Shown: positions 1-8,306 of the stretch, one piece after another
How the letters are laid out: every line of letters begins with the position of its first letter
Position numbering within the stretch: position 1 is the stretch's first letter
From: an uncultured Archangium sp.
GTDB lineage: Bacteria; Myxococcota; Myxococcia; Myxococcales; Myxococcaceae
Assembly: GCA_903905455.1 (NCBI GenBank)
Contig: CAIVGN010000130.1
Coordinates: forward strand, 1 to 64,000
Reading direction: 5' to 3'
Length of the DNA stretch: 64,000 bases
Notes under the pieces: model-generated
Told to the model about the DNA's origin: nothing
What the model saw: only the letters and a program-made list of their open reading frames with translations
Databases searched by the model: none
Made by a program: the position numbers and the translations under genes

Positions 1-272
1 GCCTGAAGTTCGTCAAGGTCTTCGTTTCTTCCGGGACCCTGCTTTCCGCGGCCGATTTTCCGGCTCTGGAGGCTTCTCGCGATTCAATTGTCCGGAGCCG
101 AAGCTCCCCTTCACTGACTTCGTTCTTCAACGACTCGCCCAGCCCCAAACAACCCGCCCGCCAGCCCGCCGTCGGCGTGTGGCCGTCGGGGGAGGTGGCA
201 TGTACAGGATCAGGATTCCCTGAGTCAACAAGTTGATCGGGAAGTTGTGCGGGACCATTTCCACGGAAGTGC

Positions 273-434
273 CGGTATTCAGGCGCCTCCGAGCGAGGAC
301 CGCCGAGCCAGAGGGTCCGCGCCAGGCCGTCCGACCGGCCGCTGCGATCACGGGCCGCCATCCACGGGCCCCGATTTCCGAGGCACTGGGGCGCAATTCG
401 CAGATGGCGTCGGAATTCAGGCGCTCGTGAGCGA
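273..434 (+). repeat. Imperfect 24-bp direct repeat pair
   Basis: Positions 273-296 and 411-434 match at 19 of 24 bases, sharing the core ATTCAGGCGC and the end GAGCGA, 138 bp apart. They lie in the decayed left-hand segment. I cannot say what they are; chance or remnants of a mobile element are both possible. Confidence 0.3.
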
Positions 435-781
435 CGCGGGAGCCCCCTCTTGGAGCCGCGGATCATTTTCGGCCGCGCAGGCGGGTCACATTCGGGGCGG
501 AGGCCCGCGAGACAAGCGGGCCTCGAGCATGGGCACCACACGCAGTTTGGAGTTCAGCGCCGCGAGCACCACCCTCCCCTGCCGCGCCCGCTGCAGGCCG
601 ACAACTCGAGGCGCCACCAATCTCACGAGACCGCGCTGTGCCTGAAGCCGGCCCCGACGTGCTCCGGTTCTGAACGAGGAGCGCTGACCCGCACTTCAGC
701 GCGTGCTTCGAGGAGGTCCGCCCCGTCGCTGTCGGTTGCCGGGGGTTGCACGTCCTCCTTCCCCAGATTCGCAGCAACTCA

Positions 782-1187
782 ATGACGTCAGGGCAGGCCG
801 ACTCGGCGCCTCGGGCCTTCGGTACCTGGAGCGCGGCGCTCGCGGCCGTCCGCACCGCCCTCGGCCAGGCGAACGTCTCCGTCGCCCCGGACCTCCTCGC
901 CCAGCGCGAAGCGGTCACCCGCGAGCGCGGCGTACTCTTCTGTCTCCTCGACGAGCGTCCCGACGGGGTCAGTTTTGCTGTCGCCCAACAGGTGCTGCGC
1001 GCGCGGGGAGGTCGCCGATGGTCGGCGTCAGCCTCGTGGCCCAGTACGCGCTCGAACGCGCGCGCGGTGCGAGACCCGCAGGGTGCAGATTCTGAAGCTC
1101 GGCCACGAGTTCGCTGACGCCAAGCTCCAGCGCATCACCGTTCCACGCCCGCGCACCATCGCCGAACAACCCTGGCCTGAGGGCTGA
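782..1187 (+). pseudogene. Probable frameshifted gene remnant, unknown family
   Basis: From the ATG at 782 to about 1015 one frame shows strong G/C preference at third codon positions and a protein-like sequence (for example the run SVAPDLLAQREAV). The signal then moves to a second frame around 1018-1090 (GVSLVAQYALERARG) and to a third frame from about 1080 to the stop at 1185-1187 (QILKLGHEFADAKLQRI). Three consecutive frames carrying coding-like sequence suggest one ancestral gene broken by two indels. I do not recognise the family. The alternative is chance open frames in GC-rich DNA. Confidence 0.35.
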
Positions 1188-1821
1188 GCCGCACACCTCC
1201 TCAGCGACTGGCACGCTCCGCACTCCCGCCCCGCAGGGCAGGGAGGCAGCACCCGGACTCGTGCGCTGGAGGCCGGGGCACTCGGGAGATGGAACTCCGG
1301 CGCTGAGCTTTGAAGCGCCGCACGGGGGCGGCGAAGCCTGCTCCAAACCCGCACGTGGCAGTGGAGCGACTCGGTTGGGATTGCCGTTGCGATGCGGCGA
1401 CGCGAGGGAAGGCTCGCAGTCCCCATCTCCGCCAGGCGCCATTACAATGAAGAGCCCACGGGGCCTCGTCTGGCCGATTCACGGATGAATCCGAGCAGGA
1501 GCGAGTCGAGGGCGCGTTGGCGCTCGAGTCGGTCTGCATGCCGCCCTGCGGCGTCATCGGCGCGCGGCGTGGCGACACAGCCGCCACCGAGCGGCACAAG
1601 CGAGAGACATGCAGCCCACTTTATCTCCCCTGGAGTTCATCGCCTCTGGGCGCCGCTCTCGTGAGGTGCCCGTCGAGGAAGAGTGAGAGAAGGACCGACT
1701 CGCGGGGATGCTGGCAGGCGCGCTCGACTTCCGCGCCCAGGTCTTCGGGGCGCCGAGTCCCTCGTGAGGGAAAGGCATCCGACCCGCGGAGCGCCTGAGG
1801 CGACAGCAGTACAAAACTAAA

Positions 1822-1845
1822 AAGCCCCCTGTTTCCAGGGGGCTT
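1822..1845 (-). terminator. Intrinsic terminator after tRNA-Leu
   Basis: A perfect 10-bp inverted repeat (AAGCCCCCTG at 1822-1831 and its complement at 1836-1845) encloses a 4-base loop. Read leftward it is followed by a T-rich stretch (TTTAGTTTT). It starts 6 bp beyond the tRNA 3' end and probably ends transcripts of tRNA-Leu and the gapA-secG operon. Confidence 0.85.
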
Positions 1846-1850
1846 CTTTG

Positions 1851-1932
1851 TGCCCAAGAAGGGATTCGAACCCTTACGCCTCGCGGCGCCAGCCCCTCAA
1901 GCTGGTGTGTCTACCAGTTCCACCACCTGGGC
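1851..1932 (-). tRNA. tRNA-Leu (anticodon GAG)
   Basis: On the - strand the sequence folds as a class II tRNA. The acceptor is GCCCAGG paired with CTTGGGC, the discriminator is A, the anticodon stem CCAGC/GCTGG carries GAG, the variable arm is long, and the T arm is GGG-TTCGAAT-CCC-like. The CCA end is not encoded. It lies 72 bp downstream of secG, in the same direction. Confidence 0.93.
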
Positions 1933-2004
1933 ATTTTTATGCGGACCGACCTGTGAATTGCGACGCGCTGATAACAGATCTGCTGACCAGCGAAACAAAG
2001 AAAT

Positions 2005-2421
2005 TCAGTTTCCGGGCAGCTTCTCGGCCGGGACCGCATCGGCGGCCGATGGCGCGGTGGGCGTAGCGCCCGGCTTGGGAGCCGCTTCCGAAGGGCTGGC
2101 AGGAGCCGCTTCGCCCGCGGGCGTCGGGGTCACGCCGGCCGGGTTCGCAGGAACGGCGGCGGCCTGATCCGCGATGGTGTCGGCGACCGACGAGCGCAGG
2201 CCAACGAACGAGAGGCCCAGCGAGGTGAGGAAGAAGGCGATCGCGCAGAAGGCCGTGAGCTTGGTGAGGAACGTCGCCGCGCCGCGGCCACCGAAAGCCG
2301 AAGTCGCCGCGCCGCCACCGAGTGCCGCACCCATGCCCGCGTCCTTCCCCGGCTGGAGAAGAATGACGAAGATCATGAAAACGGACAGGAGGACGTGAAC
2401 GACCGTGAAGAAGACGAACAT
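2005..2421 (-). CDS. secG: Preprotein translocase subunit SecG
   Basis: SecG is the small accessory subunit of the SecYEG inner-membrane channel. The 138-residue protein has a first membrane helix at about 2-22 and a conserved loop with Gly-Gly-Gly and the FGGRGAATFLTK motif at about 35-54, typical of SecG. A second helix follows at about 55-73, then an Ala/Pro-rich tail of about 65 residues, longer than in E. coli SecG. An AGGAG lies 9 bases before the ATG. It is the last protein gene of gapA-pgk-tpiA-secG, an arrangement common in bacteria, and is followed by tRNA-Leu. Confidence 0.93.
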   Translation of the reverse strand: MFVFFTVVHVLLSVFMIFVILLQPGKDAGMGAALGGGAATSAFGGRGAATFLTKLTAFCAIAFFLTSLGLSFVGLRSSVADTIADQAAAVPANPAGVTPTPAGEAAPASPSEAAPKPGATPTAPSAADAVPAEKLPGN

Positions 2422-2464
2422 AGGGGTGCGCTCCTAAGCACACAGACTGCCGACAGACAACGAC

Positions 2465-3226
2465 TCAGGCCTTTGCTTTGACGATCGCAGCGAAGTCGGC
2501 CGCCTTGAGGCTCGCGCCGCCGACCAACGCGCCATCGATATCGGGCTGCGAGAGCAGCTCGGCGGCGTTGTCGGCCTTGACCGAGCCGCCGTACTGAATG
2601 CGCACCTGCTGGGCCGTGTCGGCCCCCCACAAGCCCGTGAGCAGCGAGCGGATGTGCGCGTGGACTTCCTGCGCCTGGCGGGAGGTGGCCGTCTTGCCCG
2701 TGCCGATGGCCCACACGGGCTCGTAGGCGATGACGAACTTCGCGCCCTCGGCGGCACCGAAGCCCCCGAGGCAGCCCTTGAGCTGCGTTTCCACGACCGC
2801 GAGCGTCCTGCTCGCCTCGCGCTCGTCGAGGGTCTCCCCGACACAGATGATGGGGAGCATGCCGGCCTTGAGCACCGCCGCGGTCTTCCGGTTGACGCCC
2901 GCGTCGGTCTCGCCGAACAGCTGGCGCCGCTCGGAGTGACCGAGGATCACGTAGCTGACGCCCAGCTCCTTGAGCATGGGCGCGCCGATTTCCCCCGTGA
3001 AGGCGCCGGACTCGGCGGCGTGGCAGTTCTGCGCCGCCAGGGAGATGTTGGAGTCTTCGAGCGCCTTGCTCACCGGGTGGAGCGCGGTGAAGGGCGGCGC
3101 GATGGCCACCTCCACGCGATCACGGACCACCGAGATCGCGTTGCGGAGCTCGCGCACCAGCACGAGTGATTCCGCCACCGACTTGTTCATCTTCCAGTTG
3201 CCCGCGATGAAGCAGCGACGCGTCAT
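2465..3226 (-). CDS. tpiA: Triosephosphate isomerase
   Basis: This enzyme interconverts dihydroxyacetone phosphate and glyceraldehyde 3-phosphate in glycolysis and gluconeogenesis. The 253-residue length is normal. Substrate lysine lies in GNWKMNK near the N terminus, catalytic His in LGHSERR, catalytic Glu in [11 protein letters not shown], and the phosphate loop in YGGSV. I chose the ATG at 3226 because a GGAG lies 8 bases upstream. A GTG at 3235, overlapping the pgk stop by 4 bp, is also in frame but lacks a ribosome site. The gene is coupled to pgk. Confidence 0.96.
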   Translation of the reverse strand: MTRRCFIAGNWKMNKSVAESLVLVRELRNAISVVRDRVEVAIAPPFTALHPVSKALEDSNISLAAQNCHAAESGAFTGEIGAPMLKELGVSYVILGHSERRQLFGETDAGVNRKTAAVLKAGMLPIICVGETLDEREASRTLAVVETQLKGCLGGFGAAEGAKFVIAYEPVWAIGTGKTATSRQAQEVHAHIRSLLTGLWGADTAQQVRIQYGGSVKADNAAELLSQPDIDGALVGGASLKAADFAAIVKAKA

Positions 3227-3231
3227 GGTGT

Positions 3232-4416
3232 TCACTCCAGGGCTTTGAGGCCCGGGAGCTCCTTTCCTTCGAGGAACTCGAGCGACGCGCCACCACCGGT
3301 GGACACGTGCGTCATCTTGGCGGCGAGCCCAAGCTCGTTGACCGCGGCCGCCGAATCACCACCGCCGACGACGGTCTGGGCGTCGCGGTTGTTGGCCATC
3401 GCCACGGCCACCGACTTGGTGCCCTCGGCGAACTTCGGCACTTCGAATACGCCCATCGGCCCGTTCCACAGCACGGTGCGCGCGTCGCGGACGTGCTGGG
3501 TGTACAGCGCGCGGGTCTTGCCTCCGATGTCGAGGCCCATGAGGTCCTTGGGGATCGCGCGCTCGAGCACGTCGACGGCCGCCGACTTGGCGTCGGGCGA
3601 GGTGCCGCACACGTGGTCGATGGGGAGCACGAGGTCGACCCCCAGGCGCTTGGCCGAGTCGAGCAGCTTGGTGGCCAGGGTGAGCTTGTCTTCTTCGACG
3701 CGGCTCTTGCCCACCTCGATGCCCTGGGCCTTCAGGAACGTATAGGCCATGGCGCCGCCGATCAGCATCACCTGGCACTTGGGCAGCAGGTTCTCGATGA
3801 CCTTGATCTTGTCGGACACCTTCGAGCCACCGAGCACCACCACGAAGGGCTTCTCGGCGTGCTTCACCACCTTGCCCAGTTGCTCGATCTCCTTGCGAAT
3901 GAGGAGGCCGGCGCACTTCTCCTTCACGAAGGGCACCATGCCCGCCGTGGAGGCGTGGGCGCGGTGCGCGGTGCCGAACGCGTCGTTGCAGTACACGTCG
4001 GCACACGCCGCGAGTTGGCGGGCGAAGCCCTCGTCGTTGGCCTCCTCTTCCTTGTGGAAGCGGAGGTTCTCGAGCAGCAGCACCTGGCCCGGCTTGAGGT
4101 CCTTCGCCATCTTGGCGACGCCCTCGCCGATGCAGTCATCGGCCATCAACACCTCGTACTCCTTGCCGAGCAGTTCGCTGAGCCGCTTGGCCGCGGGCAT
4201 CAACGAGAACTTGGGGTCGACACCCTTGGGCCGCCCGAGGTGGGAGGCGAGGATGGGCTTTCCGCCGCTGGCGAGCACCTTCTTGATCGTCGGGAGCGCC
4301 TCGCGGATGCGGGTGTCGTCGGTGACGTGCTGGGTGTCGTCGAGGGGGACGTTGAAGTCGACCCGAATGAAGACCCGCTTACCCGTCAACTGGAGTTCGT
4401 CGATGTACCGGACCAT
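3232..4416 (-). CDS. pgk: Phosphoglycerate kinase
   Basis: Phosphoglycerate kinase transfers phosphate between 1,3-bisphosphoglycerate and ADP. The 394-residue protein has the N-terminal signature RVDFNVPLD at about 18-26, the HLGRPKG substrate loop, [17 protein letters not shown], and the C-terminal nucleotide-site motif GGGDSAAAV. All these are normal for a monofunctional cytosolic PGK. It sits 10 bp after gapA and runs into tpiA, so the three lower-glycolysis enzymes are probably made from one mRNA. Confidence 0.97.
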   Translation of the reverse strand: MVRYIDELQLTGKRVFIRVDFNVPLDDTQHVTDDTRIREALPTIKKVLASGGKPILASHLGRPKGVDPKFSLMPAAKRLSELLGKEYEVLMADDCIGEGVAKMAKDLKPGQVLLLENLRFHKEEEANDEGFARQLAACADVYCNDAFGTAHRAHASTAGMVPFVKEKCAGLLIRKEIEQLGKVVKHAEKPFVVVLGGSKVSDKIKVIENLLPKCQVMLIGGAMAYTFLKAQGIEVGKSRVEEDKLTLATKLLDSAKRLGVDLVLPIDHVCGTSPDAKSAAVDVLERAIPKDLMGLDIGGKTRALYTQHVRDARTVLWNGPMGVFEVPKFAEGTKSVAVAMANNRDAQTVVGGGDSAAAVNELGLAAKMTHVSTGGGASLEFLEGKELPGLKALE

Positions 4417-4426
4417 GGGCTGGACC

Positions 4427-5440
4427 TCAGTTCTTCGAGATGAGGTACTTGGCCACGTCGACCATGCGCTGCGAGTAGCCCCACTCGTTGTCGTACCAGG
4501 CGAAGACCTTGAGGAAGTTACCCCCGATCATCTGCGTCTGGGTGGAGTCGAAGATCGAGCTGTGCGGGTTGCCGTTGTAGTCGACGCTGACGGTCAACTC
4601 GGTGTCGTACATGAGCACGCCCTTGAGGGGACCCTCGGCGGCTTCCTTCATCGCCTTGTGCACCTCGTCGATGGTGACCTGCTTCTTGAGCAGCACCGTG
4701 AGGTCGACGAGCGAGACGTTCGGCGTGGGCACGCGAATGGACGCGCCGTTGAGCTTGCCCTTGAGCGCGGGGAGAACCTCACCGATGGCCTTCGCGGCGC
4801 CGGTCGAGGAGGGGATCATCGAGAGCGCCGCGGCGCGCGCCCGGCGCATGTCGTCGTGCACCAGGTCGAGGATGCGCTGATCGTTCGTGTAGCTGTGGAT
4901 GGTGGTCATCAAGCCGTGCTCGATGCCGAACGAGTCGTTGAGCACCTTCGCCACCGGCGAGAGGCAGTTCGTCGTGCAGCTCGCGTTGCTGATGATGTGG
5001 TGCTTCGCGGGGTCGTACGACGTGTGGTTGATGCCGAAGCACACGGTGAGGTCGATGGGGCCCTTGGCGGGGGCCGAGAGGAGCACCTTCTTGGCGCCTG
5101 CCTGGAGGTGCAGCGAAGCCTTCTCCATGGTGTTGAAGCGCCCGGTGCACTCCATGACCACGTCGACGCCGAGATCCTTCCACGGCAGCTTCGAGGGGTC
5201 CTTCTCGGCGAAGACCTTGTAGGTCTTGCCGTCGATGGTCATGCTGTTCTCGCTCGACGTCACGGTGCCCGGCCAGTTGCGGTGCACGGAGTCGTACTTG
5301 AAGAGGTGCGCCAGCGACGACGGCTTGTCGAGGTCGTTGATGGCGACGATCTCGATGTCCTGTTCTTTCCGCTGAAGCGCCGCGCGGAGAACCATGCGGC
5401 CGATGCGACCGAAACCGTTGATTGCGAACTTGATGGCCAT
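4427..5440 (-). CDS. gapA: Glyceraldehyde-3-phosphate dehydrogenase, type I
   Basis: The enzyme oxidises glyceraldehyde 3-phosphate with NAD and phosphate to 1,3-bisphosphoglycerate. The 337-residue product starts MAIKFAINGFGRIGR (Rossmann loop), has the catalytic cysteine in SNASCTTNCL, and ends with the usual WYDNEWGYSQRM region. The ATG at 5440 is preceded by AGGAG 9 bases upstream. A longer in-frame start at 5485 would add 15 non-conserved residues and is unlikely. It is the first gene of the gapA-pgk-tpiA-secG operon. Confidence 0.96.
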   Translation of the reverse strand: MAIKFAINGFGRIGRMVLRAALQRKEQDIEIVAINDLDKPSSLAHLFKYDSVHRNWPGTVTSSENSMTIDGKTYKVFAEKDPSKLPWKDLGVDVVMECTGRFNTMEKASLHLQAGAKKVLLSAPAKGPIDLTVCFGINHTSYDPAKHHIISNASCTTNCLSPVAKVLNDSFGIEHGLMTTIHSYTNDQRILDLVHDDMRRARAAALSMIPSSTGAAKAIGEVLPALKGKLNGASIRVPTPNVSLVDLTVLLKKQVTIDEVHKAMKEAAEGPLKGVLMYDTELTVSVDYNGNPHSSIFDSTQTQMIGGNFLKVFAWYDNEWGYSQRMVDVAKYLISKN

Positions 5441-5474
5441 GTTGATGACTCCTGAGGTGAGAGGCGCGCGGACC

Positions 5475-8246
5475 CTACTTTTCACGACCCGGTGACACCA
5501 GCGCTACGCGACGTCTCCGAAGCGCAAAAACTGCAAGCGCGGGAACCAGCCACGGGGCGCTGGAGCAACCGCCCCCGCGGAATGCGAGCACCGGCGGCCG
5601 AACCACTCCAGCGTCTGCGCTGGGCTCATTGGGGAGAACGCCCGCATCGGGTGCGGGCGTGACCGTGCCCCCATCTGGCTGATTGGGGAGGCCGGCGTCG
5701 ACCGGCTCGATCACCCCGGCGTCGATCACCGTGCCCGCGTCGATGGTCACGACGCCCCCATCGAAGCCGGCAGGAGCGAGGAAGGCGAGCACGCGCCGCA
5801 TGACCTCCTCCCGCTGAGGGTGCCCCAGCAGCGTCTCGAAGGGAAATCCGAACAGCACCGACTGCTGGGGCACGCCGACGGCGGCGTTGCCACCGGTAGC
5901 GTAGGTGGCCAGGGACACGGCGGCGCCAGCGGGGGTGACGACCGGAGGCAAGCCCGTGTCGAAGGAGCCCGAGGTTCCGTCGTCGAGCCCGAGCGCGTTG
6001 AGACCCAGGAGCGCGTCGCCGCCGGTGATGCTCAGGCCACCGGTGGTCCCCGGAACCGAGGCGGAGAACGCGGCGGTCACGAACTGGGCGTCGACGGTGC
6101 CGGCCCCGCTGAAGAACACGGGGAGGTTGCGCGTGCGAAAGCCCGTCACCACCGACTGCTCGGCCGGCGAGAGCGCCACCCCACCCTGCTTACCGCGCCC
6201 GACGAACCAGGTCAGCAGTTGGTAGGGCGCGACGGAGATGTCACCGGCGGTGACAGCCTCAGTCTCCGCGGTGTCGAAGCCCACCGCGTTCCCGTCGAGG
6301 GCCTCACCTGTGAGCCGGGCGGCGCTGCCGTCGTTCATGCGCTCGACGAAGATGCGCAGCACGTTGCCGATGGCGTACTTGCTGGCGAAGGCCTCCGTCT
6401 TCCCGATGGCGGCCTCGAGGCGATCGAAGCCGTTGACCACGAGCACCAGTGGCTTGCCCGCCACCGGCGCCTTCACCCCGACCACGGCCGAGGGGAACGA
6501 CTCGCCCCCGGGGTTGGTCGCCGTGACGCGGAAGTACTTCGCCGCCACGGGGGGAATCGAGACGCGCGCCGAGGTGCCGGTCACGTCGACCCCGTTGTCC
6601 CAGGCGAGCCCGTCGTCGCTCGAATACACGCGGTAGCCCGTGGCGGCCTGCCCGCGCACGCCCTGGGTATCGGTCGCCGGGGCCACCCAGCGCACCACGG
6701 CCTCTCCGTTGCCCTGGTTCACCACGGCGGCGCGCGTGGGGGGCTCGGGAGGCAACCGCACGGCGACGGCATCTTTCGCCGCGAAGTACTTGATGAGGCC
6801 CTGGGAGATCGCCCGCGCCGCGAGGTACCGGAAGGCGGGCTCCTTGAGCTGCGTCGCGTCGGCGGCCGCGTCGTGAAAGGCGACCTCCACGAGGATGGAG
6901 GGCGTCTCCGGGTTGTTGGAGGGGTTGAGTTCGCCGAAGTAGGCGGAGTCGACGCCGCGGTTGGTCCACGTGGGCCGGTTCCACCCCGCGTCCTGGCGGA
7001 GATCGTTGATCAGCTCGTTGTGCACGGCGTTCCCCAGCTGCATGCCCCCGTCGACGCCAGTGAACTGCAGGGTGCCGTCGGGCGGGTTGGGCCCGTAGAC
7101 GTAGGTGTTCGTGCCCACCGCCGCCGCGTTGAAGGCGTTGGTGTGCCACGCCACGTACACCGCGTCTTCGCCCGGCTCGTGCGCCCAGGCGGCGAAGCGT
7201 GAGCGTGTGCCCACGTCGTTGTTGCGGTCATCCCCAGGGGTATTCGCCGAAGGCGCCCACACCGAGGCCGGCGCCCCGGCCCACTGCGCCTGGTAACGCG
7301 CCGACTCCTCGAAGTGCGGTCGCCCGCTGACCCCGCCGCCACGATCGATCAGCCCCATGCCGCCGCCGAACTTCACGGCGTCGAGCGAGACGTTGGTACC
7401 GGCCGCGTTGGTCGAGTCGTTGAGGACGACCACCTGGGCGGCGACGCCCTGTCGAAAATAGAACCGGCCCAGTTGCACCCACGTGGCGCCCAGGCGTTGC
7501 TGGTTGACCCGGAAGTGGGTCTCGCCGCCGGCGTGCCGCACCACGTAGTGCGCGTCGGTCACCCGCGCGGAGAACGCGCTGTAGGAGACGGCGACCTCGT
7601 AGTACCCGCTGGCGGGCATCGTCGCGGAGTAGGTCGCGCTGGAGGTCGCGGTCGGCGCCGAGGACATGAGCCGGTTCGCGCCCAGCGAGAACGGGAGCGT
7701 GTCTCCGGTCATGGGGAACGTCGGTCGGCCCCAGCCCATGCGGCTGGAGGTGGAAAAACCGGCCCCACTCTCGACGTAGCCAGCCTCCCCGTCATCGACG
7801 AGCACGAGGTTGGTGTTGAGATCCAGCTCGCGCACCGGCACCACGCGGGCGCCGGCGTTGAGGAGCATGGGCATCAGGTACTGGCTGAGCGTCTCGATGC
7901 TCACGAGGTCTTCGACGATGTCGTTGGTGTTGCCGCGCTGGGTGCGCCAGTTGGTGCTGGTGGTGTCCCAGGTGAAGCCGTGGCCGGGGCTCAGGTAGAC
8001 GACCTTGCCCGCGAGCGCGCCCACGCCCTTCACCGAGGCCGACGGCGTACCTCCGATGCGCAACGTGGGCCGGTCGAGGCGAACGACGGCCGGGGTCTCC
8101 GCGGTGATCTGGGGTTCCCAGGCCTTTGCGGGCAGCGCGACGAGGGGCCCCGAGCCGGGGGGCTGGAGACCACAATCGTCGACTTCCCATGGCTCGTGAG
8201 CGAAGGCAGGAGCTGCGAGGAACAGGCCGAGCAGGAGCGCGCGCAT
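5475..8246 (-). CDS. Secreted N-acetylmuramoyl-L-alanine amidase with MYXO-CTERM-type tail
   Basis: The 923-residue exported protein probably acts on peptidoglycan. Residues 1-16 are a signal peptide ending AFA. An amidase_3-like fold starts near 81 (YLSPGHG, candidate zinc His at 89) and resumes near 370 (VAWHTNAFN) and 455 (LVEVAFHD, candidate Glu). It is split by an inserted beta-rich segment at about 165-300 resembling the golvesin/Xly carbohydrate-binding domain. A fibronectin-III-like domain (about 505-600), an unassigned domain (about 605-850) and an Asp/Pro/Gly-rich linker follow. The C terminus has Gly-Gly-Cys at 892-894, a short hydrophobic segment and four arginines, the pattern of MYXO-CTERM sorting signals. 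The domain order is inferred by eye. Confidence 0.8.
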   Translation of the reverse strand: MRALLLGLFLAAPAFAHEPWEVDDCGLQPPGSGPLVALPAKAWEPQITAETPAVVRLDRPTLRIGGTPSASVKGVGALAGKVVYLSPGHGFTWDTTSTNWRTQRGNTNDIVEDLVSIETLSQYLMPMLLNAGARVVPVRELDLNTNLVLVDDGEAGYVESGAGFSTSSRMGWGRPTFPMTGDTLPFSLGANRLMSSAPTATSSATYSATMPASGYYEVAVSYSAFSARVTDAHYVVRHAGGETHFRVNQQRLGATWVQLGRFYFRQGVAAQVVVLNDSTNAAGTNVSLDAVKFGGGMGLIDRGGGVSGRPHFEESARYQAQWAGAPASVWAPSANTPGDDRNNDVGTRSRFAAWAHEPGEDAVYVAWHTNAFNAAAVGTNTYVYGPNPPDGTLQFTGVDGGMQLGNAVHNELINDLRQDAGWNRPTWTNRGVDSAYFGELNPSNNPETPSILVEVAFHDAAADATQLKEPAFRYLAARAISQGLIKYFAAKDAVAVRLPPEPPTRAAVVNQGNGEAVVRWVAPATDTQGVRGQAATGYRVYSSDDGLAWDNGVDVTGTSARVSIPPVAAKYFRVTATNPGGESFPSAVVGVKAPVAGKPLVLVVNGFDRLEAAIGKTEAFASKYAIGNVLRIFVERMNDGSAARLTGEALDGNAVGFDTAETEAVTAGDISVAPYQLLTWFVGRGKQGGVALSPAEQSVVTGFRTRNLPVFFSGAGTVDAQFVTAAFSASVPGTTGGLSITGGDALLGLNALGLDDGTSGSFDTGLPPVVTPAGAAVSLATYATGGNAAVGVPQQSVLFGFPFETLLGHPQREEVMRRVLAFLAPAGFDGGVVTIDAGTVIDAGVIEPVDAGLPNQPDGGTVTPAPDAGVLPNEPSADAGVVRPPVLAFRGGGCSSAPWLVPALAVFALRRRRVALVSPGREK

Positions 8247-8273
8247 CGGCGCTGCCTCTACCCCAAAACAGAA

Positions 8274-8302
8274 GGGCGGAGCGACACCCGGCCGCTCCGC
8301 CC
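8274..8302 (-). terminator. Intrinsic terminator of the SPFH gene
   Basis: A perfect 10-bp stem (GGGCGGAGCG at 8274-8283, complement at 8293-8302) with a 9-base loop lies 4 bp beyond the stop of the SPFH gene. Leftward it is followed by TTCTGTTTT. It separates the SPFH gene from the amidase gene. Confidence 0.75.
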
Positions 8303-8306
8303 CACG

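Larger units (their letters stand above)
1..1821. other. Gene-poor, apparently decayed segment beside tRNA-Leu
   Basis: No convincing intact gene is visible in about 1.8 kb, whereas the rest of the window is packed with genes. Short stretches keep the high-GC third-position pattern of real genes but change frame (782-1187 on the + strand; roughly 1660-1800 on the - strand), which suggests remnants. A possible - strand promoter (TTGACT at 223-228, 16 bp spacer, TGTACA at 201-206) faces the left edge. An open - strand frame from a TTG at 128-130 also runs off that edge, so a gene may begin there, but support is weak. The segment lies immediately downstream of the 3' end of the leftward tRNA-Leu, a common place for integrated elements. 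Confidence 0.5.

Noticed and set aside
1..130. Possible gene starting at TTG 128-130 on the - strand and leaving the left edge
   Set aside because: Only about 43 codons are visible, third-position bias is weak and there is no clear ribosome site; it could be real but cannot be supported.
3749..5455. Long + strand open frame opposite pgk and gapA
   Set aside because: Antisense to genes with complete catalytic motifs; the translated sequence is low in protein-like composition.
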